Shown: positions 18,343 through 24,155 of the stretch, piece after piece | How positions within the stretch are numbered: position 1 is the first letter of the stretch | Layout of the letters: every line of letters begins with the position of its first letter | From: a virus | Strand: one strand, 5' to 3' | Length of the DNA stretch: 25,199 bases | IMG/VR virus record: IMGVR_UViG_3300008339_000435 | Coordinates: 1-25,199 of that record | Program-made: the position numbers and the translations under genes | The notes under the pieces: model-generated | The model's input: the letters and a program-made list of their open reading frames with translations, nothing else | What the model was told of the DNA's origin: nothing | Database searches by the model: none

Positions 18343-18642
18343 ATGAGAAATTGTACAGGATGTGGTGAGCCAATTCATCCAAAACGTTTAGAAATTATGC
18401 CTAACACAACTCGTTGTGTTGCGTGTTCAACAGTACAGAAAAAAGGAGCAGTCACTATTATGAAAGGTAGTGGTGACCATACTTGGATAGAAACAATCCA
18501 TTTAGAACATGAAGAGTATAAGGCTTATGTTGAGGCTGAAAATAAACTCCGTAAAACAGGAAACAAATTACTTGAACCAACTGATGAGCCTTCATCTGAT
18601 CTACCTCATGGTTTTAGTGAGGTGAAACTGGATAAAGAATAA
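18343..18642 (+). CDS. DksA/TraR-like C4 zinc-finger protein
   Basis: A 99-residue protein. CTGCGEPIHPKRLEIMPNTT and the following RCVAC form a C4 zinc finger (Cys4, Cys7, Cys25, Cys28) of the DksA/TraR kind. Unlike full DksA, the finger is N-terminal and no long coiled coil precedes it. The rest (GSGDHTWIETIHLEHEEY) is unassigned. TraR-like phage proteins bind RNA polymerase, so a transcription role is possible but not shown. The start follows TAA-GTT-ATG, and the stop overlaps the next start (TAATG). Confidence 0.75.
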   Translation: MRNCTGCGEPIHPKRLEIMPNTTRCVACSTVQKKGAVTIMKGSGDHTWIETIHLEHEEYKAYVEAENKLRKTGNKLLEPTDEPSSDLPHGFSEVKLDKE

Positions 18643-19286
18643 TGCCTAAAGCAAGACCTCTTGGTAAGGAAATGATTTTAGCTGCTATGGCTAAAACAAA
18701 ATCAAATAAAGCAGCCGCTCGCTATTTGAATTGTTCTTATATACATTATAAAACTTGGGCTAGAAGATATGAAGCAACAGAACCAGGTTATCCTAATTTA
18801 TTTGAACAACATAAAAACCAATGTGGTAAAGGTATTCCTAAATTTTTAAGTAATGGTAACCCAAGAAAAGATTTTGCTTTATTAGATCTAATTGAAGGTA
18901 GAATAGATCCATCTTCATTTAATCCAGCTAAAATAAAATATAGACTAATTCAAGAAGGTTACTTACAAGAGGAATGTTCAGTATGTGGTTTCCATGAACG
19001 TAGAGTATTAGATTATAAAATGCCTCTTATACTAAATTTTAAAGATGGAAACAAACAACATTACCGATTAGAAAATTTAGAGATGCTTTGCTACAACCAT
19101 TATTTCCTCCAGATTGGAGACATATTTACCGATAGACAGCTTGATGGTTTAGAAGATCATGTATCCAAAAATGAGTCTAAAGTTGATTGGGAAGTAGATG
19201 ATTACACTCAACAGCGTTTGATGGAATTAGGTTTATATGAGTCAAAACCAATTGATGATGGTAGTGAATTTATTTCTCGCCTATGA
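18642..19286 (+). CDS. HTH plus degenerate HNH-like zinc protein (214 aa)
   Basis: A 214-residue protein. Residues about 8-40 look like a helix-turn-helix (LAAMAKTKSNKAAARYLNCS). A zinc-binding HNH-like core follows: Cys112/Cys115 (CSVC), LILNFKDGNKQHYRLENLEM, then Cys150 and His153 (CYNH). The position that is normally the catalytic His of HNH (in 'DH.DGN') reads Asn-Phe here, so nuclease activity is doubtful; a DNA-binding role is more likely. It could be a regulator or a decayed homing-type endonuclease. Confidence 0.72.
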   Translation: MPKARPLGKEMILAAMAKTKSNKAAARYLNCSYIHYKTWARRYEATEPGYPNLFEQHKNQCGKGIPKFLSNGNPRKDFALLDLIEGRIDPSSFNPAKIKYRLIQEGYLQEECSVCGFHERRVLDYKMPLILNFKDGNKQHYRLENLEMLCYNHYFLQIGDIFTDRQLDGLEDHVSKNESKVDWEVDDYTQQRLMELGLYESKPIDDGSEFISRL

Positions 19287-19471
19287 AAAAGAAAAGAGTA
19301 CCTTTATTAAAAAAGGGTAAAAACAAAAAACATGACGCTATTGTGAATGATTTTGATTCTCAAAAACAAAAACATTTAGAAAAATTAGCTACTAAGAGTT
19401 TGGAAAATCAAGAAAAACTTAGTAGATTAAAAGAAAAAAATATTAATACAGACTTTTTAAATTTATTTTGA
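19283..19471 (+). CDS. Small Lys-rich protein (62 aa)
   Basis: A 62-residue, strongly basic protein beginning MKKKRVPLLKKGKNKKHDA, followed by a helical, charged region (KHLEKLATKSLENQEKLSRL) that may form a coiled coil. Not recognised; possibly nucleic-acid-binding. It overlaps the previous gene by ATGA and ends 1 bp before the next start. Confidence 0.66.
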   Translation: MKKKRVPLLKKGKNKKHDAIVNDFDSQKQKHLEKLATKSLENQEKLSRLKEKNINTDFLNLF

Positions 19472-19472
19472 T

Positions 19473-19805
19473 ATGGTAGTGGAAATCACAGTTAATAATA
19501 CTGAAGAATTTCAGGAGTTAGTGGATAACAAAGACTTTAGAATAGCTAAAGCAGTGGTTGATGGAATATTAAATAACATTAACTCAAAGAAAAAACACAT
19601 TCATGTTTTATCTATTACTTGCCTTGAAGAAGGAGAAATATATGATATAACAGTTGAACGTAAATACTTTATTGATACATTAGAAGAGAATTTACCTTAT
19701 TATATTAGAGAAGAACAATATGAGGATTGTCAACGCATTGTAAATACAATTAATGATTTGAAAAATCCAATAGTCAAACAAAAAGGTAGACCTAAAAAGT
19801 CTTAA
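19473..19805 (+). CDS. Hypothetical protein with AT-hook-like tail (110 aa)
   Basis: A 110-residue protein. The folded part (ITVNNTEEFQELVDNKDF onward) alternates strands and helices. The C-terminus ends KQKGRPKKS, whose GRP core flanked by basic residues is an AT-hook-like minor-groove binder. No other motif is seen. In AT-rich phage DNA it could bind widely (inference). It ends just before the promoter at 19807. Confidence 0.72.
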   Translation: MVVEITVNNTEEFQELVDNKDFRIAKAVVDGILNNINSKKKHIHVLSITCLEEGEIYDITVERKYFIDTLEENLPYYIREEQYEDCQRIVNTINDLKNPIVKQKGRPKKS

Positions 19806-19806
19806 A

Positions 19807-19838
19807 TTTGGCTTAATAATAAACTAATATTATATTTA
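19807..19838 (+). promoter_or_regulatory. Bacteroidota-type promoter upstream of the lysis-like pair
   Basis: TTTGGCTT starts at 19807 and TATATTTA lies at 19831-19838, with 20 bases between TTTG and the -7 box. The ATG at 19851 is 12 bases after the -7 box, giving a short leader that contains AAAAAGTT directly before the start. Confidence 0.72.
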
Positions 19839-19850
19839 AAACAAAAAGTT

Positions 19851-20168
19851 ATGAAAAATCTAATCACAGAAGAGTTTAAGGAAAAATTTAAAGCAGCATT
19901 TACTCGCTTTATGAACATTACTATTGTAGCATCAACTCTGATTGCTGGTTTTGGTTTGGGTTATTATTTCAATGAGTTAAAAATGAAACCCAAAGCTGTT
20001 AATGAAACTATCCTTAATAAGGAAGTTCGAATCGCTATTGACTCAGAAGACAAATTGATTATGATGGATCGTAAAACAGGAAGTTACACTATTTATAGTG
20101 ATTCAGTTGGACGAATCATCTTTAAAATGTATGCTTCTAAAATTGCTAGTCCTGTTGTAACTAAATAA
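19851..20168 (+). CDS. Single-span membrane protein (105 aa)
   Basis: A 105-residue protein. Residues about 22-41 (NITIVASTLIAGFGLGYYF) form one membrane segment after a basic helix; the rest is a soluble domain of short strands (VRIAIDSEDKLIMMDRKTG). It is transcribed from a clear promoter and lies 7 bp before a lytic transglycosylase, so a holin- or spanin-like role is conceivable, although one span with a long soluble tail is not diagnostic. Confidence 0.72.
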   Translation: MKNLITEEFKEKFKAAFTRFMNITIVASTLIAGFGLGYYFNELKMKPKAVNETILNKEVRIAIDSEDKLIMMDRKTGSYTIYSDSVGRIIFKMYASKIASPVVTK

Positions 20169-20175
20169 AATAAAT

Positions 20176-20703
20176 ATGTTTGCTAAATTGAAAAACTGGT
20201 ATTTGATTATTATTTTAGGGATTATTGGTTTAATGTATTATAATGTTAACCAACGTCTAGATTATTTTGAAGAACGTTTAGATTTAGCTAATGGAACTAT
20301 TTCACTCCAGATGTATGAGTCAATTGAACACTGGAGTGATAGTTTTAATATTCCTAAACATATTGCTTATAATGTTGCTTATTTAGAGACTCGTTATCAA
20401 GGTCCATTTCATTTTAATTACAATCCATATCAAAAATCATTTGCTGGGGCTGTTGGGCCAATGCAAATTATTACTAGATGGGCTAGACCTTATGTTAGAC
20501 GTCGCATTAGTGAAAAGGAATTAAAAACTAATATTGATTTGAATGTTAAAATTAGTATGCAAATGCTTCGCAAATGGTATTCAATCCATCATGATTGGAC
20601 TCTAGCTTGTGGGGCTTATAATAGCGGCCAACCAATCAGGAATGCCTATGCTGTTTACGCTACTACTAATAAAGACTATAAGAACAAGTGGGAAAGACTT
20701 TAA
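20176..20703 (+). CDS. Membrane-anchored lytic transglycosylase (SLT domain), candidate endolysin
   Basis: A 175-residue protein that would cleave peptidoglycan glycan strands. Residues 9-22 (YLIIILGIIGLMYY) are an N-terminal membrane anchor without a signal-peptidase site. The SLT domain follows: IPKHIAYNVAYLETRY with catalytic Glu71, GAVGPMQI (91-98) and ACGAYNSG (144-151). Anchor plus muralytic domain is the layout of signal-anchor-release endolysins (family knowledge). It could instead be a virion-associated enzyme, but size and context favour lysis. Confidence 0.88.
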   Translation: MFAKLKNWYLIIILGIIGLMYYNVNQRLDYFEERLDLANGTISLQMYESIEHWSDSFNIPKHIAYNVAYLETRYQGPFHFNYNPYQKSFAGAVGPMQIITRWARPYVRRRISEKELKTNIDLNVKISMQMLRKWYSIHHDWTLACGAYNSGQPIRNAYAVYATTNKDYKNKWERL

Positions 20704-20727
20704 AAACAATGCTATGTATTTATCAAC

Positions 20728-20883
20728 ATGGCAGCAGCAAAATCTAAAAAAACATCTGTAAGCGCTTCATCGCTTTACAAACTAAAACCTAAAAAATCTA
20801 GAAAAGGTATCCACGCTAAAACTAAAATGAGTAAAAATAAAAATTCAAAAAATTATACAAAAATATCAGTCGGACAAGGTTAA
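20728..20883 (+). CDS. Small highly basic protein (51 aa)
   Basis: A 51-residue protein beginning MAAAKSKKTSVSASSLYKLK, then PKKSRKGIHAKTKMSK, rich in Lys and Ser and ending ISVGQG. Almost certainly nucleic-acid-binding or a disordered basic protein; short basic proteins of this style are frequent in Bacteroidota phages. The ATG lies five bases after a TGTATTTA box that lacks a TTTG at -33. No SD site. Confidence 0.72.
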   Translation: MAAAKSKKTSVSASSLYKLKPKKSRKGIHAKTKMSKNKNSKNYTKISVGQG

Positions 20884-20892
20884 AAACAGTTT

Positions 20893-21015
20893 ATGAGTAA
20901 AACAAGCAATCATCAAAAATTGGCAGTTCTAAAAATTTGGTTAGAAGAACAAAAACGTAAAGGTAAAATTAAAAAACAACCTACTTGGTTGAAAGAAATA
21001 TTAAATGAAGATTAA
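20893..21015 (+). CDS. Very small helical protein (40 aa)
   Basis: A 40-residue basic/amphipathic protein (HQKLAVLKIWLEEQKRKG, PTWLKEILNED). Not recognised. It starts 9 bp after the previous gene and overlaps the next by 11 bp, as expected for real neighbours in this genome. Short length limits certainty. Confidence 0.58.
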   Translation: MSKTSNHQKLAVLKIWLEEQKRKGKIKKQPTWLKEILNED

Positions 21016-21178
21016 TAATAGTGCTATAGAATTTTTTGATAATATTCCTGATGATTTATTAGTTGATATAGCTATGAATGACTGGGGTGCTCTTAAAAGA
21101 TTATGTATAGCACTAACTTTAGATGTTCAATTAATGGTTGAGGCTTTTGAAGCCCAAAAGAAATATTTGGCCTTGTAA
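21005..21178 (+). CDS. Small acidic helical protein (57 aa)
   Basis: A 57-residue protein with an acidic N-terminal half (FFDNIPDDLLVDIAMNDWG) and an amphipathic C-terminal helix (LMVEAFEAQKKYLAL). Not recognised. It overlaps the previous gene by 11 bp. Its final codons (Tyr-Leu-Ala-Leu) contain the TTTGGCC -33 element of the promoter for the SWIM gene. Confidence 0.6.
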   Translation: MKINNSAIEFFDNIPDDLLVDIAMNDWGALKRLCIALTLDVQLMVEAFEAQKKYLAL

Positions 21179-21197
21179 AATACATTTGTTATATTTA
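21166..21197 (+). promoter_or_regulatory. Bacteroidota-type promoter upstream of the SWIM gene
   Basis: TTTGGCC starts at 21166 and TATATTTA lies at 21190-21197, with 20 bases between TTTG and the -7 box. The ATG at 21220 is 22 bases further on, preceded by AAAGGTT. The -33 element lies within the preceding coding sequence. Confidence 0.72.
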
Positions 21198-21219
21198 TGT
21201 CATAATAAAAATAAAGGTT

Positions 21220-21693
21220 ATGGCATTACATAGAATAATTGAAACACACAAAGTAAATATTTTAGGTCAAGAAATTACCTATACTAATAAGTTCCTTAAA
21301 TATTCTAAAAGTACATCTTATGGTTTTAAACCATCTAAAAGTTTAGTTAGTAATGGTGTTTATGTATTTAAGTATACTTACGAACATCATTCATTACCAC
21401 CAACATTATTTGTTTCACCTGTATCAGGTAAGAAATTTATTGTTCCTACTTGGCAAGAAGTTCATCCAAAAACTACTTTACAAGATATTGAATGGATCAA
21501 ACCTACAAAAATAGAGGCACCAATTGAAAAAGAAACTTGGAAATTTGAATCATCAAGTGAAAAAGGATTATTTTATAAGGTTACTAAACAAGGTGATAAA
21601 TTAACTTGTAATTGTAGTGGTTTCTTTAGATGTAAAGATAGAAGTAAAGGTTGTAAACATGTTCAAGAAGTTAGAAAACAATTAAGCAAATGA
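21220..21693 (+). CDS. SWIM zinc-finger protein (157 aa)
   Basis: A 157-residue protein. The C-terminus carries a SWIM finger: Cys130-x-Cys132, then Cys145-x-His147 (LTCNCSGFF ... GCKHV), the CxCx(n)CxH pattern, with an extra Cys138 between. The N-terminal part is beta-rich (YVFKYTYEHHSLPPTLFVSP) and unassigned. SWIM domains bind DNA or proteins. The gene is first after its own promoter and is coupled by ATGA to the next gene. Confidence 0.82.
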   Translation: MALHRIIETHKVNILGQEITYTNKFLKYSKSTSYGFKPSKSLVSNGVYVFKYTYEHHSLPPTLFVSPVSGKKFIVPTWQEVHPKTTLQDIEWIKPTKIEAPIEKETWKFESSSEKGLFYKVTKQGDKLTCNCSGFFRCKDRSKGCKHVQEVRKQLSK

Positions 21694-21908
21694 TAGTACA
21701 TAAACGCCCTAAAAAAGATAAAATCGAAATTGACTTGCGAGGTCCTGAAGGTAATGCTTTTGTGTTGTTAGCTACTTCTAAAAGTTTAGCTAATAGATTA
21801 GGTATGGATTGGGATATAATTCATAAAGAAATGACTAGTAGTGATTATGAATGGTTACTTCAAGTTATGGATTATCATTTTGGAGATTATATTATAATGT
21901 ATAGATAA
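21690..21908 (+). CDS. Conserved-looking small phage protein (72 aa)
   Basis: A 72-residue protein: KIEIDLRGPEGNAFVLLATS, then a helical LANRLGMDW and DYEWLLQVMDYHFGDYIIMY. I have seen this pattern as a small conserved phage protein without an assigned function. No catalytic motif. It overlaps both neighbours (ATGA upstream, TAATG downstream), consistent with co-expression with the SWIM protein. Confidence 0.75.
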   Translation: MIVHKRPKKDKIEIDLRGPEGNAFVLLATSKSLANRLGMDWDIIHKEMTSSDYEWLLQVMDYHFGDYIIMYR

Positions 21909-22132
21909 TGGCTAGAGAAAAATCATATGTAGACGATCCAATTGTAGTAGTGTTTAAAACCTCTAACAGGTCAAACGCTCAAACAAAGTTAAAAGTATTT
22001 AAAAATAAAAATGTTGATGAAGTAATTAATCCTAAATTTAAACTCCCAGGCATCCCGGACGCAGCTGTTTGGCTTGAAGTAGGTGTAGGTGAAGTGTTTA
22101 TTCAAAAATATCAATCAAAATACAAAATATAA
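21908..22132 (+). CDS. Small protein of unknown function (74 aa)
   Basis: Not recognised. It is 74 residues: a beta-like start (PIVVVFKTSNRS), a lysine-rich middle (KLKVFKNKNVDEV), and a hydrophobic beta-like end (AAVWLEVGVGEVFIQKY). Third gene of the SWIM transcript, with a one-base overlap (TAATG). Confidence 0.68.
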   Translation: MAREKSYVDDPIVVVFKTSNRSNAQTKLKVFKNKNVDEVINPKFKLPGIPDAAVWLEVGVGEVFIQKYQSKYKI

Positions 22133-22158
22133 TATTTATAACATATAATTAAACAAAA

Positions 22159-22590
22159 ATGAGAGGTACATCTAGAGTCGGAACAATTGAAGATTCATAC
22201 TACAGCATTAAAAATAGAATTGATATGCTAGAGGATGATGGGAAAATTAGAGTAAAAACATTTGGTGAGTCACCTGATGGTAAAGTAACTAATGAATTTC
22301 ATATTTATCCAAACAACCAAATGGATGCTTTTACTATCTATGATTACAAATTTGGGTTTGATCCTTCTGATGAAGAACATTTTATGGAAGAATATCCATT
22401 TAGTGTAGGTGGTAAAAGCCAAAACGCTTTAGAATCAGCTAAAGCTTTAGGTTTTGAAGTTGTTAATAAAGGTATGATGAATGAAACTACAAAGTCACAT
22501 TTTGTAAGTAATGAAGAAGCAGATGAAGATGCTAAAATGAATGAAGAATTTGTTCGTCAAATGAAATACAAAGCCGGAATCATTAAATAA
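22159..22590 (+). CDS. Hypothetical acidic protein (143 aa)
   Basis: A 143-residue, acid-rich protein. The sequence TIEDSYYSIKNRIDMLEDDG looks helical, followed by beta strands (KTFGESPDGKVTNEFHIY, FTIYDYKFGF) and an acidic, Met-rich C-terminus (NEEADEDAKMNEEF). Not recognised. It is preceded by an AT-rich gap containing AATATTTATA at 22131-22140, a weak possible promoter, and followed by a strong one. Confidence 0.7.
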   Translation: MRGTSRVGTIEDSYYSIKNRIDMLEDDGKIRVKTFGESPDGKVTNEFHIYPNNQMDAFTIYDYKFGFDPSDEEHFMEEYPFSVGGKSQNALESAKALGFEVVNKGMMNETTKSHFVSNEEADEDAKMNEEFVRQMKYKAGIIK

Positions 22591-22607
22591 TAAAAACAAA
22601 TTATAGT

Positions 22608-22627
22608 AAAAAGAGGGGTTTGGCTTT
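22608..22627 (+). repeat. Direct repeat, copy 1 (promoter -33 region)
   Basis: A 19-base identical segment (AAAAGAGGGGTTTGGCTTT) ends here at 22627 and recurs at 22773-22791. This copy is non-coding and supplies the -33 element for the gene at 22655. The two copies bracket that small gene. Confidence 0.8.
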
Positions 22628-22650
22628 GCTAGATCCCTTTATTATATTAA
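22619..22650 (+). promoter_or_regulatory. Bacteroidota-type promoter, predicted leaderless
   Basis: TTTGGCTT starts at 22619 and TATATTAA lies at 22643-22650, with 20 bases between TTTG and the -7 box. The ATG at 22655 is four bases after the -7 box, so the transcript would start at or next to the start codon. Confidence 0.7.
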
Positions 22651-22654
22651 CGAT

Positions 22655-22801
22655 ATGATGAAACAGGAAGATAAATTTAACGGTTTAAGTAAAGGACAGG
22701 TTAAACAAATTATTCGTCGTAACATGATTACAAGGGTTAAATCAAGTAAAAAGGTTTACGACCGTAAAAAGGAAAAGAGGGGTTTGGCTTTCGGAGATTA
22801 A
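22655..22801 (+). CDS. Small basic protein (48 aa)
   Basis: A 48-residue, strongly basic protein (LSKGQVKQIIRRNMITRVKS, then KKVYDRKKEKRGLAFGD). Not recognised; probably nucleic-acid-binding. Two adjacent ATGs exist (22655 and 22658); the first is exactly five bases after the -7 box. Its last codons (Gly-Leu-Ala-Phe) contain repeat copy 2 and the -33 element of the next promoter. Confidence 0.66.
   Translation: MMKQEDKFNGLSKGQVKQIIRRNMITRVKSSKKVYDRKKEKRGLAFGD
22773..22791 (+). repeat. Direct repeat, copy 2 (coding end and -33 region)
   Basis: Second copy of the 19-base segment found at 22609-22627. Here it is read as the end of the 48-residue protein (Lys-Arg-Gly-Leu-Ala) and also as the -33 part of the next promoter. 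Confidence 0.8.
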
Positions 22802-22814
22802 TTTGTTATATTTA
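22783..22814 (+). promoter_or_regulatory. Bacteroidota-type promoter upstream of the 22830 gene
   Basis: TTTGGCTT starts at 22783 and TATATTTA lies at 22807-22814, with 20 bases between TTTG and the -7 box. The ATG at 22830 is 15 bases beyond, preceded by AAAGGTT as at 21220. Confidence 0.72.
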
Positions 22815-22829
22815 AGTATAATAAAGGTT

Positions 22830-23102
22830 ATGGAAAAAATAAAAATAAACCCAAATTTTAAATTTACTTTTGACACTGATGTTGATCTTAGAAGAGCTGA
22901 ACTATCAGGTTACATTGAATCATATGATATGGTTCGTATTTGTGTTAAAAGATTAGACAATGGCAACCAAGTTGATTTTCCAATTAAAACTAGAGAAGAT
23001 TATTTTGAAACAGTTGCTAGTTTAAATGAAAGAGCTAATGAGTTTGATATGGTAGAAATTTACCAAGATACTCATATGTTTGATATGTACGATTATATTT
23101 AA
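22830..23102 (+). CDS. Small protein of unknown function (90 aa)
   Basis: A 90-residue acidic protein (FKFTFDTDVDLRRAELSGYI, then a beta-like RICVKRLDNG and an acidic end HMFDMYDYI). Not recognised. An in-frame TTG at 22803 would add nine residues, but it lies within the promoter's -7 region, so ATG 22830 with AAAGGTT before it is the supported start. A TATATTTA overlaps its stop at 23094-23101, but no TTTG lies 20 bases upstream. Confidence 0.72.
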   Translation: MEKIKINPNFKFTFDTDVDLRRAELSGYIESYDMVRICVKRLDNGNQVDFPIKTREDYFETVASLNERANEFDMVEIYQDTHMFDMYDYI

Positions 23103-23113
23103 TAGATAAAGTT

Positions 23114-23290
23114 ATGACAAAAAGAGAATTAGAAAGTAGAATTAATATGGCTCTAAAAGAGCTAGAAAATGCCTGTGAGGAAGCAAAAAAAGCAGCTATT
23201 AAGTATGGTGGTGGAGTTGAAAATATGTCTTTTGAAGTAGGTTTCTTAGGTAGTAGAATTAAATGTGCTTTATACGCTTTAAAAAAATAA
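23114..23290 (+). CDS. Small helical protein (58 aa)
   Basis: A 58-residue protein with a long amphipathic helix (LESRINMALKELENACEEAK, then KAAIKYGGG) and a shorter second one (FLGSRIKCALYALKK). Not recognised; a helical hairpin or coiled-coil dimer is likely. The start is preceded by ATAAAGTT, the common initiation context. Confidence 0.66.
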   Translation: MTKRELESRINMALKELENACEEAKKAAIKYGGGVENMSFEVGFLGSRIKCALYALKK

Positions 23291-23300
23291 ATAATAAGTT

Positions 23301-23366
23301 ATGGTAGTCACAATAATAATAGCAGCGGCTTGGACTGGATGGACAATCCATGTATTAAAAAAATAA
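23301..23366 (+). CDS. Very small possible membrane peptide (21 aa)
   Basis: A 21-residue reading frame, MVVTIIIAAAWTGWTIHVLK plus Lys, almost entirely one hydrophobic segment with a basic end. It begins with the AATAAGTT-ATG context and ends 5 bp before the next start, fitting the local spacing. This could be a membrane micro-peptide or a leader for the next gene. It is too short to be certain. Confidence 0.42.
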   Translation: MVVTIIIAAAWTGWTIHVLKK

Positions 23367-23371
23367 AAGTT

Positions 23372-23599
23372 ATGAAGAAAACAAATATAATTACCCCAAT
23401 GTGGAAAAATTGTCTAGCTGTTCTCCAAACAGGTGATATGGAGTTAGCAGATACTAAACTAATGGAATTGGTTTGGAAACTAGCTAGTTATACAATGCTT
23501 GGTTTTAAAGATATTGATAAAATTGAAGGTGTCAAATTGGAAGTATGGAAGGAAAGAGTATGGTACGCTATAGAAAATAATGGTTTGTTACCCGAATAA
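23372..23599 (+). CDS. Small protein of unknown function (75 aa)
   Basis: A 75-residue protein, mostly helical (MWKNCLAVLQTGDMELADTK, LMELVWKLASYTMLGF). Not recognised. The frame extends upstream to a TTG at 23330, but ATG 23372 has AAAAGTT before it and does not overlap the upstream micro-frame, so it is preferred. The last codons (Gly-Leu-Leu-Pro-Glu) contain the TTTG of the next promoter. Confidence 0.7.
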   Translation: MKKTNIITPMWKNCLAVLQTGDMELADTKLMELVWKLASYTMLGFKDIDKIEGVKLEVWKERVWYAIENNGLLPE

Positions 23600-23615
23600 A
23601 GGATCATTATATTTA
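23584..23615 (+). promoter_or_regulatory. Bacteroidota-type promoter, predicted leaderless
   Basis: TTTG at 23584-23587, 20 bases, then TATATTTA at 23608-23615. The ATG at 23620 is four bases after the -7 box. The -33 element is inside the preceding coding sequence. Confidence 0.65.
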
Positions 23616-23619
23616 AAGC

Positions 23620-23928
23620 ATGAGTGAAAAAAGAGGCCAAACAGAAACACTAAGGTATGACTTTAATACTGTTATTGAAAGTCAAGTCCAATTACAAAAT
23701 GGTAAATGGTATAGAGTGACTTGTAGAGAGTTTAGAAGTTTTAATGGCCCAAGACGTTTTGTAAGATATATTGAAGGTGAGATAAGTTATGAAGAGTATA
23801 ATGCTCCTTTATATTATTGGAACACTAACATTAGATGTAAAAAACCGGATGGGTTTGGCACTCAATACATTCATACTATGAAACGTGAAGTTCAATTAAG
23901 ACCACATGAACGTCATTATCTAGATTAG
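23620..23928 (+). CDS. Hypothetical protein (102 aa)
   Basis: A 102-residue, beta-rich protein with many Arg and aromatic residues (GKWYRVTCREFRSFNGPRRF, YEEYNAPLYYWNTNIRCK). Not recognised; the Arg/aromatic surface hints at nucleic-acid binding, without proof. It is expressed from a predicted leaderless promoter. Confidence 0.72.
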   Translation: MSEKRGQTETLRYDFNTVIESQVQLQNGKWYRVTCREFRSFNGPRRFVRYIEGEISYEEYNAPLYYWNTNIRCKKPDGFGTQYIHTMKREVQLRPHERHYLD

Positions 23929-23948
23929 AAATAAGTATATTTATATCT

Positions 23949-24137
23949 ATGACTAATGATGAACTAATTGAAGAATTATATCATAAGGCTCATGCTAAGG
24001 GATTCTTTCATGAGTTACATGATAAAGTAAAGGAATTAAAACAAGATGGAAGCGCAAGGTGTGAGCATAGGTTAGTTCAAAAAGCATATAGTGAGCTTAA
24101 AAAAATTAAGCTTGCTCGACCGTCCCACCAAAATTAA
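23949..24137 (+). CDS. Small helical protein (62 aa)
   Basis: A 62-residue protein, helical and charged (NDELIEELYHKAHAKGFFHE, LVQKAYSELKKIKLARP). Not recognised. Upstream, TATATTTATA at 23936-23945 gives the same near-leaderless placement as the main promoters (ATG five bases after TATATTTA), but no TTTG is found at -33. Confidence 0.66.
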   Translation: MTNDELIEELYHKAHAKGFFHELHDKVKELKQDGSARCEHRLVQKAYSELKKIKLARPSHQN

Positions 24138-24139
24138 TA

Positions 24140-24149
24140 CGTATATACG
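24140..24149. promoter_or_regulatory. 10-bp perfect palindrome before the SGNH gene
   Basis: CGTATATACG is a perfect inverted repeat in the 18 bp gap between stop 24137 and start 24156. It could be an operator for a dimeric regulator, such as the ribbon-helix-helix protein encoded at 9058, but no second copy was noticed and chance is quite possible. Confidence 0.25.
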
Positions 24150-24155
24150 AAAGTT

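Noticed and set aside
22611-22643. Hairpin terminator between GGGG at 22615-22618 and CCC at 22635-22637
   Set aside because: The stem would be short and mismatched and no T-run follows; the region is better explained as a promoter.
22803-22829. TTG start extending the 22830 gene by nine residues
   Set aside because: The extension lies within the -7 promoter element; ATG 22830 has the AAAGGTT context.
23330-23371. TTG start extending the 23372 gene
   Set aside because: It would overlap the upstream micro-frame, while the ATG has the AAAAGTT context and normal spacing.
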